Source: CAZBRS01 sp964494475
GTDB taxonomy: Bacteria > Myxococcota_A > UBA9042 > CAZBRS01
Length of the DNA stretch: 64,000 bases
NCBI GenBank assembly: GCA_964494475.1
Contig: CAZBRS010000021.1
Location: 22,608-86,607, forward strand
Direction of reading: 5' to 3'
Shown: piece by piece, positions 41,465-49,535 of the stretch
Position numbering within the stretch: position 1 is the stretch's first letter
How the letters are laid out: each line of letters starts with the position of its first letter
Program-made: the position numbers and the translations under genes
The notes under the pieces: model-generated
Told to the model about the DNA's origin: nothing
The model's input: only the letters and a program-made list of their open reading frames with translations
The model's database searches: none

Positions 41465-42322
41465 CTAGCGGGTCAACTCGACCACCCGCTCGATCCCGCC
41501 CAGATCCTTGCACACCCCCAACGTCGTCCAGCCCGATTCGGTCGCCAGCGCCGTCACGACGGGGGCCTGACCGGCGCCCACCTCGAGCAGCAGGGTCCCC
41601 GTCGGCGAGAGCAGCGGTGGCGCCTCGGCCAGCAGGCGCCGGTAGACGGCCAGGCCGTCGGGGCCGGCGAACAGGGCCTCGGCGGGCTCGAAGCGGCGCA
41701 CGCCGGGGGCGACGCGCGGGTCGTCGTCGGCGATGTAGGGCGGGTTCGAGACGATCACGTCGAAGGGGCCCGCCACGCCGGACAGCAGGTCGGTGACCAC
41801 CACGTCGACGCGCGGCCCGAGGTCGTAGCGCGCCACGTTGCGCCGGGCCACGGCCGCGGCCGTGGGGCTGAGCTCGGTCGCGACCACGCGGAGCCGGGGG
41901 CGCTTGCGGGCCAGGGCGATCGCGAGGGCGCCCGAGCCCGTGCCCACGTCGGCCAGCCGGACGTCGGCGTCGGTGGGCACGCGGGCGAGCGCGACCTCGA
42001 CCAGCGTCTCGGTGTCGGGGCGCGGGATCAGCACCGCCGGCGTGACCTCGAGCTCTTCCTCGTAGAAGCGGGCGCGCCCCAGCAGGTAGGCCACGGGCTC
42101 GCCCTGGGCGCGGCGGCGCACCAGCTCGCGGTAGCCGTCGACCTCGGCGCCGGCCAGGGGGCGGTCGTGCTGCAGGTAGAGCTCGACCCTGCCGGGCAGC
42201 CCCAGGGTCTCGGCCAGCAGCAGCTCGGCGTCGAGGCGTGAGCTGGGGCTTCCCTTCTTCGCGAGGTAGGCGCCGGTCACGCGCAGCAGCTCGACCACGG
42301 TCCAGCGCGGGGGCTCGTTCAC
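41465..42322 (-). CDS. prmC: Peptide chain release factor N5-glutamine methyltransferase
   Basis: 285 aa. Methylates the Gln of the GGQ motif in RF1 and RF2. The N-terminal helical domain (LLAETLGLPGRVELYLQHDRPL, RRRAQGEPVAYLLG) is followed by the signature IPRPDTETLVE, the SAM-binding LADVGTGSGALAIALA and the catalytic VSNPPYI (near residue 190). Last gene of the ntrC-like/DUF2520-like/dus/fis operon, with ATGA overlap to fis. Confidence 0.95.
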   Translation of the reverse strand: MNEPPRWTVVELLRVTGAYLAKKGSPSSRLDAELLLAETLGLPGRVELYLQHDRPLAGAEVDGYRELVRRRAQGEPVAYLLGRARFYEEELEVTPAVLIPRPDTETLVEVALARVPTDADVRLADVGTGSGALAIALARKRPRLRVVATELSPTAAAVARRNVARYDLGPRVDVVVTDLLSGVAGPFDVIVSNPPYIADDDPRVAPGVRRFEPAEALFAGPDGLAVYRRLLAEAPPLLSPTGTLLLEVGAGQAPVVTALATESGWTTLGVCKDLGGIERVVELTR

Positions 42323-42639
42323 GGCTTCACCTCGCGGGAGCGGCGCGACCGGCGACCGGAGGCCACCTCGAGCCGGGCGGCGCGGCGCGCCAGCGTGTTG
42401 CGCGACACGCCCAGGATCTCGGCCGCCAGCGAGGCGTTGCCCCCGGTCTTGGCGAGGGCGATCTCGAGCAGCACGCGGCTGGTGGCGTCGAGGATGCGAT
42501 CGTGCACGTGGCTCACCTTGCCGCGGAAGACGAGCTGGACCACGGGCTCGAGCCGGGCCCGCAGCAGCTCTTCGAACGGGATGTCGCGGAGGCGGGCCAC
42601 GAGCTCGTCGGGCAGGGGTTCAGCGATCTTGCGCGGCAT
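42319..42639 (-). CDS. fis: Fis-like nucleoid/transcription regulator
   Basis: 106 aa. The C-terminal helix-turn-helix LLEIALAKTGGNASLAAEIL then GVSRNTLARR is the Fis/NtrC HTH_8 type. N-terminal helices would dimerise. Length is close to enterobacterial Fis (98 aa). The gene directly follows a dus gene (20-base overlap), the same arrangement as the dusB-fis operon of gamma-proteobacteria, which supports the name. It may regulate widely, and here it sits beside two other regulators' promoters. Confidence 0.8.
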   Translation of the reverse strand: MPRKIAEPLPDELVARLRDIPFEELLRARLEPVVQLVFRGKVSHVHDRILDATSRVLLEIALAKTGGNASLAAEILGVSRNTLARRAARLEVASGRRSRRSREVKP

Positions 42640-43588
42640 CGGGCGCCTCCCTCCACTCGGCCTCGAACGCGTCGAAGGCCCGGCGCATGGCGTCGGGATC
42701 GGTCACGCCGAGCAGCTCGAGGCGGTGCTCGCGCGAGTGCGGGATGCCCTTCAGGTAGCGAGCCAGGTGCTTGCGGAAGACCACCACCGCGAAGCGCGCG
42801 GAGCGGGCCAGGGGCAACGACTCCTCGAAGTGGGCGCGCGCGGTCGTGACCACCCGGAGCACCCGCTCGCGCTCGGTCAGGTGCGCGGGCGTGCGCTCGA
42901 AAACCCACGGGTTGCCCACCGCCGCGCGACCGATCATCACGGCGTCGCAGCCCGTCTCGGCCCGCATGCGGCGGGCGTCGTCCTCGCCCTGCACGTCGCC
43001 GTTGCCGATCACGGGCACGGTGACGGCCTCCTTGACCTTCGCGATCCAGCTCCAGTCGGCCTTGCCGCGGTACATCTGATCGCGCGTGCGGGGGTGCACC
43101 GTGATGGCGGCGACCCCGGCCTGTTCGGCCCGCCGGGCCACCTCGAGCACCGTGATCTCGTCGTCGCACCACCCCGAGCGCACCTTGACCGTGACGGGCG
43201 CCACCGCCGCCTTCACCATGCGCCGTAGGATCTCTTCGAGCCGGGCCGGCTCGCGCAGCAACGCCGCGCCGCAGCCGCCGTTCACCGTGGTGCGCATGGG
43301 GCACCCGGCGTTCAGGTCGATGAAGTCGAAGCCCTTGTCGGCCAGGGCCGCCAGGGCCTCGTCGACCACGTCGGGCGTGCTCAGCGAGAGCTGCACGCCG
43401 AGGGGGGACTCCCAGGGCTCGAAGGGCAGCAGGTGCGCCCGCGCGCGCGGGCTGCGGAGCAGCGCCTGCACCGGCACCATCTCGGTGACGAGCACGTCGG
43501 CGCCGTGCCGCTTGCAGAGCCGGCGGAACGGGCCGTCGGTGTAGTCGGCCATGGGGGCCAGGACGCGGGCGTCGTCGAGGGGGATCAC
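42620..43588 (-). CDS. tRNA-dihydrouridine synthase (DusB-like)
   Basis: 322 aa from GTG 43588. FMN-dependent reduction of uridines in tRNA D-loops. TIM-barrel motifs: LAPMADYTDGPFRRLCKRHG, the catalytic Cys in FIDLNAGCPMRTTVNGGCG, PVTVKVRSGW, ITVHPRTRDQMYRGKADWSW, PVIGNGDVQ and VMIGRAAVGNPWVF. Its start overlaps the upstream stop by GTGA, so it is translationally coupled; fis follows with a 20-base overlap. Confidence 0.95.
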   Translation of the reverse strand: MIPLDDARVLAPMADYTDGPFRRLCKRHGADVLVTEMVPVQALLRSPRARAHLLPFEPWESPLGVQLSLSTPDVVDEALAALADKGFDFIDLNAGCPMRTTVNGGCGAALLREPARLEEILRRMVKAAVAPVTVKVRSGWCDDEITVLEVARRAEQAGVAAITVHPRTRDQMYRGKADWSWIAKVKEAVTVPVIGNGDVQGEDDARRMRAETGCDAVMIGRAAVGNPWVFERTPAHLTERERVLRVVTTARAHFEESLPLARSARFAVVVFRKHLARYLKGIPHSREHRLELLGVTDPDAMRRAFDAFEAEWREAPDAAQDR

Positions 43589-44415
43589 GGGCGCCCCTCG
43601 GCGACCAGGCGTTGCAGGCGCGCCACCACGGCCCGGACGAGGTCGACCTCGGCGGGCGCCTCGCGCGCGACGGCGTCGAGGTGGGCGCGCACGACGGCGT
43701 CGTCGCCCCGCTGCACGGGGCCGGTGAGCGCGCGCGACGGGGGCAGTGTCTGCAGGTTGGTGCTGCAGGAGGCGAGCAGGACCGCGAGCAGGCGCTGGGC
43801 TTCGGGTTCGGCGACGCCGGCGCGTTCGAGCAGCTCCCGGGCCGACGCGAACAGGCCCACGGTGCCGTTGGCCAGCAGGGCGAGCGCCGCGTGGTAGAGC
43901 ACCTTCTGCGCCGGGTCGAGCACGAAGGGGTGGAGCCCGAGCGTGTCGGCGAGGCGGCGGGCCAGGGCCACGGCCCGCGGTTCGCCCTCGAGGCCCACCA
44001 GCATGCCGGCCGGCTCGGGCACGTCCTCGGCGGGGAAGGCGTACACCGGGTGCAGCGAACCGACCGCCAGGCTCGTCGGCAGGTGAGCTCGCAGCACGGC
44101 GGCAGGGTGGAACCCCGAGGTGTGCAGGACCACGCCCTCCCGGTGCCACGTCAGCTTGCCGAGTTGGCGGGCGACCGGCTCGAGGCCCCGATCGGCGACG
44201 GGCAGGAGCACCCGATCGCACGTGGAGACCCAGTCCGGCAGATCGCCCACGGTCACCCCGAGGCCGCGCGCGCGGACCGCAGCCGTGCCCGGCCCCTCGA
44301 CCGGGTCCCACCCGCGCACGTCGACGCCGCGCTCGGCCAGGCGGAGGGCCAGGAAGCGCCCCACGCGGCCCAGCCCCAGCACGGCCACCGGGGAGGGGAG
44401 GACGGGCGGGGTCAC
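43585..44415 (-). CDS. Rossmann-like DUF2520 protein
   Basis: 276 aa from GTG 44415. The N-terminal NAD(P)-binding fold has VAVLGLGRVGRFLALRLAER, then RGWDP and LLPVADRGLEPVA. The segment VLHTSGFHPAAVL, SLHPVYAFP and the C-terminal helical domain (VLYHAALALLANGTVGLF) match the Rossmann-like plus DUF2520 architecture, related to 6-phosphogluconate dehydrogenase-like and F420-dependent oxidoreductases. Substrate unknown. Overlaps both neighbours by GTGA, so it is tightly coupled to the regulator upstream. Confidence 0.85.
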   Translation of the reverse strand: MTPPVLPSPVAVLGLGRVGRFLALRLAERGVDVRGWDPVEGPGTAAVRARGLGVTVGDLPDWVSTCDRVLLPVADRGLEPVARQLGKLTWHREGVVLHTSGFHPAAVLRAHLPTSLAVGSLHPVYAFPAEDVPEPAGMLVGLEGEPRAVALARRLADTLGLHPFVLDPAQKVLYHAALALLANGTVGLFASARELLERAGVAEPEAQRLLAVLLASCSTNLQTLPPSRALTGPVQRGDDAVVRAHLDAVAREAPAEVDLVRAVVARLQRLVAEGRP

Positions 44416-45863
44416 GGGGTCTTCTCCAGGTCGGTGATCTCTTTCAGGCGACGGTAGATCAGCGGCCGGCTCACGCCGAGGCGCAGGGCCGATTGCCGGA
44501 TGTTCTTGCCGCAGAGTTCGTAGGTGTGTCGGCACATCTCGCGTTCGAGCTCGGCGATCGTCGGGATCTGGTCTTCGGAGGGGAAGGCGAACTGCAGTGA
44601 CTGCCGCAGGTCGAAGGGTCCGGCGATCGCCGCGGTGCCCGGGAGGGTGGGAGGGCGTGTGACCCCGCGGAGTTGGCCGGTCGCCGTGCGTCGCTGCCGG
44701 AGGTGGGGCGGGAGGTCGTCGGGCTCGATGCGCTCGCCCGAGGCGACCACGACCGCGTGGCTGATGATGTTCTCGAGCTCGCGTACGTTGCCCGGGTAGT
44801 CGTAGGCCTCGAGTGCCTCGATCGCCTCGCGCGAGAAGCCCTTGATGTGCTTGCCCTCTTCGGTGCAGAACTTCTCGACGAAGTGGCCGGCCAGCAGGAC
44901 GACGTCGCCCGAGCGTTCGCGCAGCGGAGGCAGCAGGATGGGGAAGACCGACAGCCGGTAATACAGGTCTTCGCGGAACCGTCCGGCGTGCACCTCGTCG
45001 ATCAGCACGCGGTTGGTGGCGGAGACGATGCGCAGGTCGAGCTTGCGGTGCTCGTTCGAGCCCAGCGGCTCCACCTCGCGCTCCTGGAGGACACGCAGGA
45101 TCTTCGACTGGAGGTTCGGGTCCATCTCGGAGATCTCGTCGAGGAAGATCGTGCCCCCGTTGGCCGCCTCGAACTTGCCGATCTTGTTCTGGGTGGCTCC
45201 GGTGAAGGCGCCCCGCTGGTAGCCGAACAGCTCGCTCTCGAGCAGCGAGGCCGGGATGCCGGCGCAGTTGATGGCGACGAAGGGGCCCTTGCGGCGGCTG
45301 CTCCGGAAGTGGATGGCGCGGGCCACGAGCTCCTTGCCGGTGCCCGATTCGCCCTGGATCAGCACGGTGACGTTCGAGTCCTCGATTTGCTTCAAGGTCT
45401 CGACGATGCGCTTCATCTGGGACGAGTGGCTGATGATGTGGTGGTACTGGAAGCGCTCCTCGAGCTCCTCGGACAGGCGCTGCACCAGGTTCGAGTAGTG
45501 GATGGAGCGCGACGCGTTCTTCAGCGAGACCACCAGGCGCTCGGTGAGCTTGTCCTTCTCGAGGAAGTCGAGGGCGCCCTTCTTCAAGGCTTCGGTGGCC
45601 ATCTCGACCGTCCCGTGGGCGGTCATGATGAGCACCGGGTTGTCCTTGTCGATGGCCTGCAGCTCTTCGAGCAGCTCGAGGCCGTTCACGTCGGGCAGGA
45701 CGAGGTCGAGCAGGACGATGCCACGGAAACCGCTGCGCGCAACGACCAGCGCCTGGGCGCCCGTGTTGGCCACGACGGTCTCGAAGCCGTGCTTGCGGAT
45801 CTGGCGCTCGAGCAGGGCGGCGAGCTCGGGGACGTCGTCGACGATCAGGACTCGGTGCTCCAT
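44412..45863 (-). CDS. NtrC-family sigma-54-dependent response regulator
   Basis: 483 aa from ATG 45863 (MEHRVLIVDD). Receiver domain at residues 1-120 with the acidic pocket (IVDDVPE), phosphoacceptor Asp in VLLDLVLPDVNG, MTAHGT and the Lys in LEKDKL. The AAA+ domain (about 140-375) has Walker A GESGTGKE, the GAFTGA loop that contacts sigma-54, Walker B GTIFLDEISEM and the Arg finger region. A C-terminal Fis-type HTH (NIRQSALRLGVSRPLIYRRL) binds DNA. No partner histidine kinase is adjacent. A candidate activator for the sigma-54 promoters in this window; that link is inference only. First gene of the operon leading to prmC. Confidence 0.95.
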   Translation of the reverse strand: MEHRVLIVDDVPELAALLERQIRKHGFETVVANTGAQALVVARSGFRGIVLLDLVLPDVNGLELLEELQAIDKDNPVLIMTAHGTVEMATEALKKGALDFLEKDKLTERLVVSLKNASRSIHYSNLVQRLSEELEERFQYHHIISHSSQMKRIVETLKQIEDSNVTVLIQGESGTGKELVARAIHFRSSRRKGPFVAINCAGIPASLLESELFGYQRGAFTGATQNKIGKFEAANGGTIFLDEISEMDPNLQSKILRVLQEREVEPLGSNEHRKLDLRIVSATNRVLIDEVHAGRFREDLYYRLSVFPILLPPLRERSGDVVLLAGHFVEKFCTEEGKHIKGFSREAIEALEAYDYPGNVRELENIISHAVVVASGERIEPDDLPPHLRQRRTATGQLRGVTRPPTLPGTAAIAGPFDLRQSLQFAFPSEDQIPTIAELEREMCRHTYELCGKNIRQSALRLGVSRPLIYRRLKEITDLEKTP

Positions 45864-45938
45864 CGGGGCTAGGAGCCCGCAACGCGAAGCGCTGCCGGGC
45901 TCCGTCTGGGGGTCTGGGGGCCCTCCCCCAGGCAACGA

Positions 45939-46043
45939 CCCAGGAGCCTGTCGGTCGTGTCTTCAGCGAGTTGGCGGCGAGGTCTCGATGTTCGGCGCAG
46001 ACGTTGCATGGCGGTATCCTCCTGCGAGCTACAGGCTCCTGGG
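45939..46043. repeat. 105-bp element with terminal inverted repeats (MITE-like)
   Basis: The ends CCCAGGAGCCTGTCGGTCG (45939-45957) and the complement of 46025-46043 (CCCAGGAGCCTGTAGCTCG) match at 17 of 19 bases, including 13 in a row. No open frame inside. The size and structure suggest a small non-autonomous transposon remnant between divergent genes. GGGAGCCTGT recurs at 63987-63996 at the right edge of the window. Inside the element, TCGGCGCAGACGTTGCA (45992-46008) has the GG-N10-GC spacing of a sigma-54 site facing the TPR gene at 46114. Confidence 0.5.
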
Positions 46044-46113
46044 GATCCGCCTGTTGCTTGCTACCCGGGGATGGTATCCTAAGCGGACCCCCTGGAAAAC
46101 ACAACGAGGGGAC

Positions 46114-47754
46114 ATGGGCGACGAGCGGGCAGCGGAGCGACTTGCGCGCGTACGGGCGGCGTTGGCAGAGGGCCGGGCCACCGAGGCCGTCGACCTGGCG
46201 GGCTCGCTGCTGTCCGACTTTCCCGGCGCCGGGGCCCGGCTGCGCGCCCTGACCTTTCAGCTCGGGGGCACGGCCCTGCAGATGGTGGGCCGACCGCGCG
46301 ACGCGGGTGACTGGGCCCGGCGGGGCCTTCGCCTGGCCATACGCGAGGCCCGCGAACCCCGGCTGGTGGCACCTCTGCTCGGGCTGCTCGGCGAGTCGGC
46401 CCAGGCCGAGGGGCGCCTGCCGCGCGCGCTCACCTGCTTTCGCCACGCCGAGCGCCGTTTCCGGGAGCACGGCGAGCCGAACGGCGTGGCCTCGGCCCGG
46501 GCCAACGCGGCCCTGGTGCTGTTGAGGCAGGGCGAGCGCGAAGCCGCCCGACGCGACCTGCTCGCGGCCGCCAGCGCTTTCCTCGACGCGGGGAACCCGC
46601 GCGAGGCGGCGCGCGTCCGGCTGATCCTCAGTGACTTGCTGCGCGAGCGGGGCGATCTGGAGGGTGCCGGGGCGGCCCTCGACGACGCCGAGGGCGCGCT
46701 CCACGAGCACGGCGGCGCCGATCTGGCCGTCGAGCTCACGCTTCGGCGTGGTCTCCTGGCCGAAGCCGCGGGCCGCCCGGCCGACGCCGAGGCCCCCTAT
46801 GCCAAGGCGCTCGCGACCGGTGACGCCGCCGGGCTGGCGGGTGCGCGCCCCGTGGTGCTGACACGCCTGGCCGAGCTCGCGCTGCTGGCGGGCGACGGGC
46901 ACGTGGCTCGCGCCCTGCTGCAGGACGTGATCGCGCGCTACCGCGCTGGCGGGGCGCGGCTTCGCGCGGCGTCGGCGTCGCTCAGCCTCGCGGCCTGCGA
47001 CGAACTGGACCAGCGCTTCCTCGACGCCGAGGGCGCCATCCTCGAGGCCGATCGTGCCTTCACCGACGTGGGCGACGAGCGCGGCCGCCTCGCCGTAAGG
47101 TTGGCGCGGGCGCGCCTGTCGCTGGCCGAGGGGCGGGTCGATTTGGCCGGGCGCCAGCTCAGGGGGGCCCTGGCGGCCGCCGAGCAGGTCTCGTTCGCGG
47201 CCGCCGGCCGTGCCGCGCGGGGCTCGCTGCTGGCGCTGGCGGTGCAGGTGGGCGATCTGGGCGGGCGGGCCGCCGAGGCCGGGGCGCTGGCCGACGAGAT
47301 GCGCGCTGCCGGAGAGGGCACGTCGGCCGTTCAGGCGTCGGCGGTGCGCGAGGTGGCCCTGTGGCTCGAGGATCGGTGTGGCCGCCTGGTCGAGGAACCG
47401 CGCGCCTGGATCGAGGGGCTCGCCGGGGCGGGGTTCCGGGCCCTGGCGCGCGAGATGATCGTGCTGGCCGCGTTCGTGGCCAGGGCGCCGGAGGGCGCCG
47501 GCGATCCGGGGCTGGCGGCCTGGGGAGCGCGCTGGTTCCGGGGCGCCGACGAGGGGCGCTGGCGCGATCTCGACGCGGTCCGCTGCAGCCTCGCGGGGCA
47601 GCGCCCGCCGGTCTCGCCCGGCGCCGAGGCTCCGCTGCGCGCGCGCTTCGACGCGGCCGAGGCCTTGCGCCTCGGCCGATCGCTCACCGATGTGCCCGCT
47701 CGGGCGGTGCACGCCGTGGTCGCGACCGTATGCGGGCTGCCGCCGGCGGTGTGA
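46114..47754 (+). CDS. TPR-like helical repeat protein
   Basis: 546 aa, cytoplasmic (no signal peptide). Start ATG 46114 with GAGGG nearby. Built almost entirely of TPR-like helix pairs rich in Ala/Arg/Leu, for example LLGLLGESAQAEGRLPRALT, ARANAALVLLRQGEREAARR, LRRGLLAEAAGRPADAEAPY and LARARLSLAEGRVDLAGRQL. No catalytic motif is seen. Divergent from the NtrC-type regulator and 19 bases upstream of the hexokinase gene, probably in one transcript with it. A TATCCT -10-like box lies at 46075-46080. Confidence 0.75.
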   Translation: MGDERAAERLARVRAALAEGRATEAVDLAGSLLSDFPGAGARLRALTFQLGGTALQMVGRPRDAGDWARRGLRLAIREAREPRLVAPLLGLLGESAQAEGRLPRALTCFRHAERRFREHGEPNGVASARANAALVLLRQGEREAARRDLLAAASAFLDAGNPREAARVRLILSDLLRERGDLEGAGAALDDAEGALHEHGGADLAVELTLRRGLLAEAAGRPADAEAPYAKALATGDAAGLAGARPVVLTRLAELALLAGDGHVARALLQDVIARYRAGGARLRAASASLSLAACDELDQRFLDAEGAILEADRAFTDVGDERGRLAVRLARARLSLAEGRVDLAGRQLRGALAAAEQVSFAAAGRAARGSLLALAVQVGDLGGRAAEAGALADEMRAAGEGTSAVQASAVREVALWLEDRCGRLVEEPRAWIEGLAGAGFRALAREMIVLAAFVARAPEGAGDPGLAAWGARWFRGADEGRWRDLDAVRCSLAGQRPPVSPGAEAPLRARFDAAEALRLGRSLTDVPARAVHAVVATVCGLPPAV

Positions 47755-47773
47755 TTCGAAAAGGAGGTGGACC

Positions 47774-49000
47774 ATGCGAGCCAACGCCGTGACGGAGCGC
47801 CTCGCGGGCCTGAGGCTGGTGCTCGGAGACGCCGACTTGAAGGGGGTGCGGGACGCGCTCGTCGAGCGTGCTCGCGCGGGGATGCTTCGGGACGGCGCCG
47901 AGATCGCCATGCTCCCGGCGTGGCTGGCCCCTCCGGCGCGGGGCCTGACCGGCGAAGCCATCGCCGTCGACGCCGGCGGCACCAACTTGCGCGCCGCGCG
48001 CGTGCGCCTCGCGCCTGGCCGGGCCCCCGAGCTCGTCTCGGAGGTGGCCTCGGCGCCGTTGCCGGGAGCCGCCGGCTCGCCCGCGGCCTCCCGGCCCGAG
48101 TTCTTCGCCGCGCACGCCGAAGTGCTCGAGGCCTGCGGCGTCGGACGGGGAACCCCCGTGGGCTACTGCTTCAGCTACCCGATCCAGTCGCGCCCCGACG
48201 GTGACGCCGTGCTGCTCAGGTGGACCAAGGAGGTGCGCGTCGCCGACGTGGTCGGCGTGCCCGTGGGCCGGGCGCTGCGCGACGGTGTGGCCTCCGAGGG
48301 CCTCGATCTGGGGCCCGTCGTGGTCCTGAACGACACGATCGCCACGCTGCTCGGCGGCTCCCTCGGACCGGGCGCCGACGCGGCGCGCGCCGTCGGCCTC
48401 ATCGTGGGCACGGGCACCAACCTGGGCGCCTTCCTGCGGGGGAGCGAGCTGGTCAAGCTCGGCGACGCGGCGCGTGACTGGGCGCGCATGGCGGTCAACT
48501 TCGAGTCGGGTGCCTATGACGTGCCCGGCCTCGGGCTCGTCGACGCCGTGGTCGACGAGGCCAGCCTGAACCCCGGCGCGCAGCGCTTCGAGAAGGCGGT
48601 GTCGGGGGCGTACCTGGGGCGGCTGTTCACGGCGGCGGCCCCCGAGTTCGACGTGCGGCTGGCCGAACCCGTCGACTCGGCGTACGTCTCTACGCTGGCC
48701 GCAGGCCATCGTCGCTCGGCCGCGGCCCGCCTGGCCCGGGCCCTCGTCGAGCGCTCGGCCGACCTGGTGGCCGCCGCGCTGGCCGCCTCGCACGAGCTGG
48801 TGGGGGCCGGCGGGCCGCTCTACGTGTGCGCCGAGGGCACGCTCTTCTGGCAGGGTCCCGGCTATGCCAAGCGCGTGGCCGCCACCCTCGACCGGCTGCT
48901 GGCCGGCCGCGGGCCGGGCGTGCGGGGTTTCGTCACGCGCTCCGACCACGCGAACCTGGTCGGCAGCGCCGTGGCGGCCTTGTCGCACGCGCGAGTCTGA
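47774..49000 (+). CDS. Hexokinase of the eukaryotic type
   Basis: 408 aa from ATG 47774 behind AAGGAGGTGG. Phosphorylates a hexose with ATP. The actin-like ATPase motifs follow the eukaryotic hexokinase pattern rather than bacterial ROK or Glk: AIAVDAGGTNLRAARVRL (phosphate 1), GYCFSYPIQSRPDGDAV then WTKEV (sugar loop), VVLNDTIATLLGG (catalytic Asp), GLIVGTGTNLGAFL (phosphate 2) and VNFESGAYD (sugar-binding Glu). GGPLYVCAEGTLF closes the fold. Eukaryotic-type hexokinases are rare in bacteria. The neighbouring TPR gene gives no metabolic hint. Confidence 0.9.
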   Translation: MRANAVTERLAGLRLVLGDADLKGVRDALVERARAGMLRDGAEIAMLPAWLAPPARGLTGEAIAVDAGGTNLRAARVRLAPGRAPELVSEVASAPLPGAAGSPAASRPEFFAAHAEVLEACGVGRGTPVGYCFSYPIQSRPDGDAVLLRWTKEVRVADVVGVPVGRALRDGVASEGLDLGPVVVLNDTIATLLGGSLGPGADAARAVGLIVGTGTNLGAFLRGSELVKLGDAARDWARMAVNFESGAYDVPGLGLVDAVVDEASLNPGAQRFEKAVSGAYLGRLFTAAAPEFDVRLAEPVDSAYVSTLAAGHRRSAAARLARALVERSADLVAAALAASHELVGAGGPLYVCAEGTLFWQGPGYAKRVAATLDRLLAGRGPGVRGFVTRSDHANLVGSAVAALSHARV

Positions 49001-49103
49001 CCTCGACTGTTGGCTGGAATCAGGGATGATCGGGGGATTGCGCGCGACTATCGGGAGCGCGCGCGGCGTGGGCTCCGGGTGCCCACGCCGACAGCAATGA
49101 CGG

Positions 49104-49535
49104 CTACCCGCGCTCGATCTTCTCGACGGCCATCTCGACTTCTTCGACCGTCACGTCGTTGCCCTTGCCGTCGAGGCTGAAGCCCTTCCACTTGCACGGC
49201 CACGCTTCGAAGAAGTTGTAGCGCATGACTTCGCTGCCGTCGTCGGCGCACAGGATGACCGAGCCCGACTTGCGCTCGACCTTGCCCTCGATGACCTTCT
49301 TGCGCCACTGCCACAGCTCGTCGGTGTTGACGTAGCCGCGCTTGAAGGTGAGGTTCGAGTACTTCGTGCGGCCCGGGCGCTTGCGGAGGATGATGTCGTC
49401 GCCGTCCTGGTACTCGACGACCTCGGTCTCGCTGTCCAGACCCTCGACGTTGCGGAAGGCGCCCACGGTCACGCCCTCGATCTCGACCTTGAAATTGAAC
49501 TGGCCAATGTGATCGTGCGGTCTACGGTTCGGCAT
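49104..49535 (-). CDS. Contractile-tail tube protein (gp19/Afp1-like)
   Basis: 143 aa. The full sequence follows the phage tail tube / extracellular contractile injection system inner-tube family: FNFKVEIEGVTVGAFRNVEG, ETEVVEYQDGDD, RKRPGRTKYSNLTFKRGYVN, ELWQWRKKVIEGKVER, SGSVILCADDGSEVMRYNFF, EAWPCKWKGFSLDGKGNDVT and VEEVEMAVEKIERG. Tubes are stacked hexamers inside a contractile sheath. No sheath, spike, baseplate or AAA+ gene is in the window, so it is an orphan here. A good GGAGATC site precedes ATG 49535. Confidence 0.9.
   Translation of the reverse strand: MPNRRPHDHIGQFNFKVEIEGVTVGAFRNVEGLDSETEVVEYQDGDDIILRKRPGRTKYSNLTFKRGYVNTDELWQWRKKVIEGKVERKSGSVILCADDGSEVMRYNFFEAWPCKWKGFSLDGKGNDVTVEEVEMAVEKIERG

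Noticed and set aside
43585..47985. A 1466-codon frame on the minus strand
   Set aside because: Only its last 276 codons (from GTG 44415) are a recognisable protein. The rest is antisense to the TPR gene and out of frame with the NtrC-type gene.
49104..49535. Prophage
   Set aside because: One tube gene without integrase, terminase, capsid or lysis genes does not make a prophage; flanking genes are ordinary chromosomal ones.
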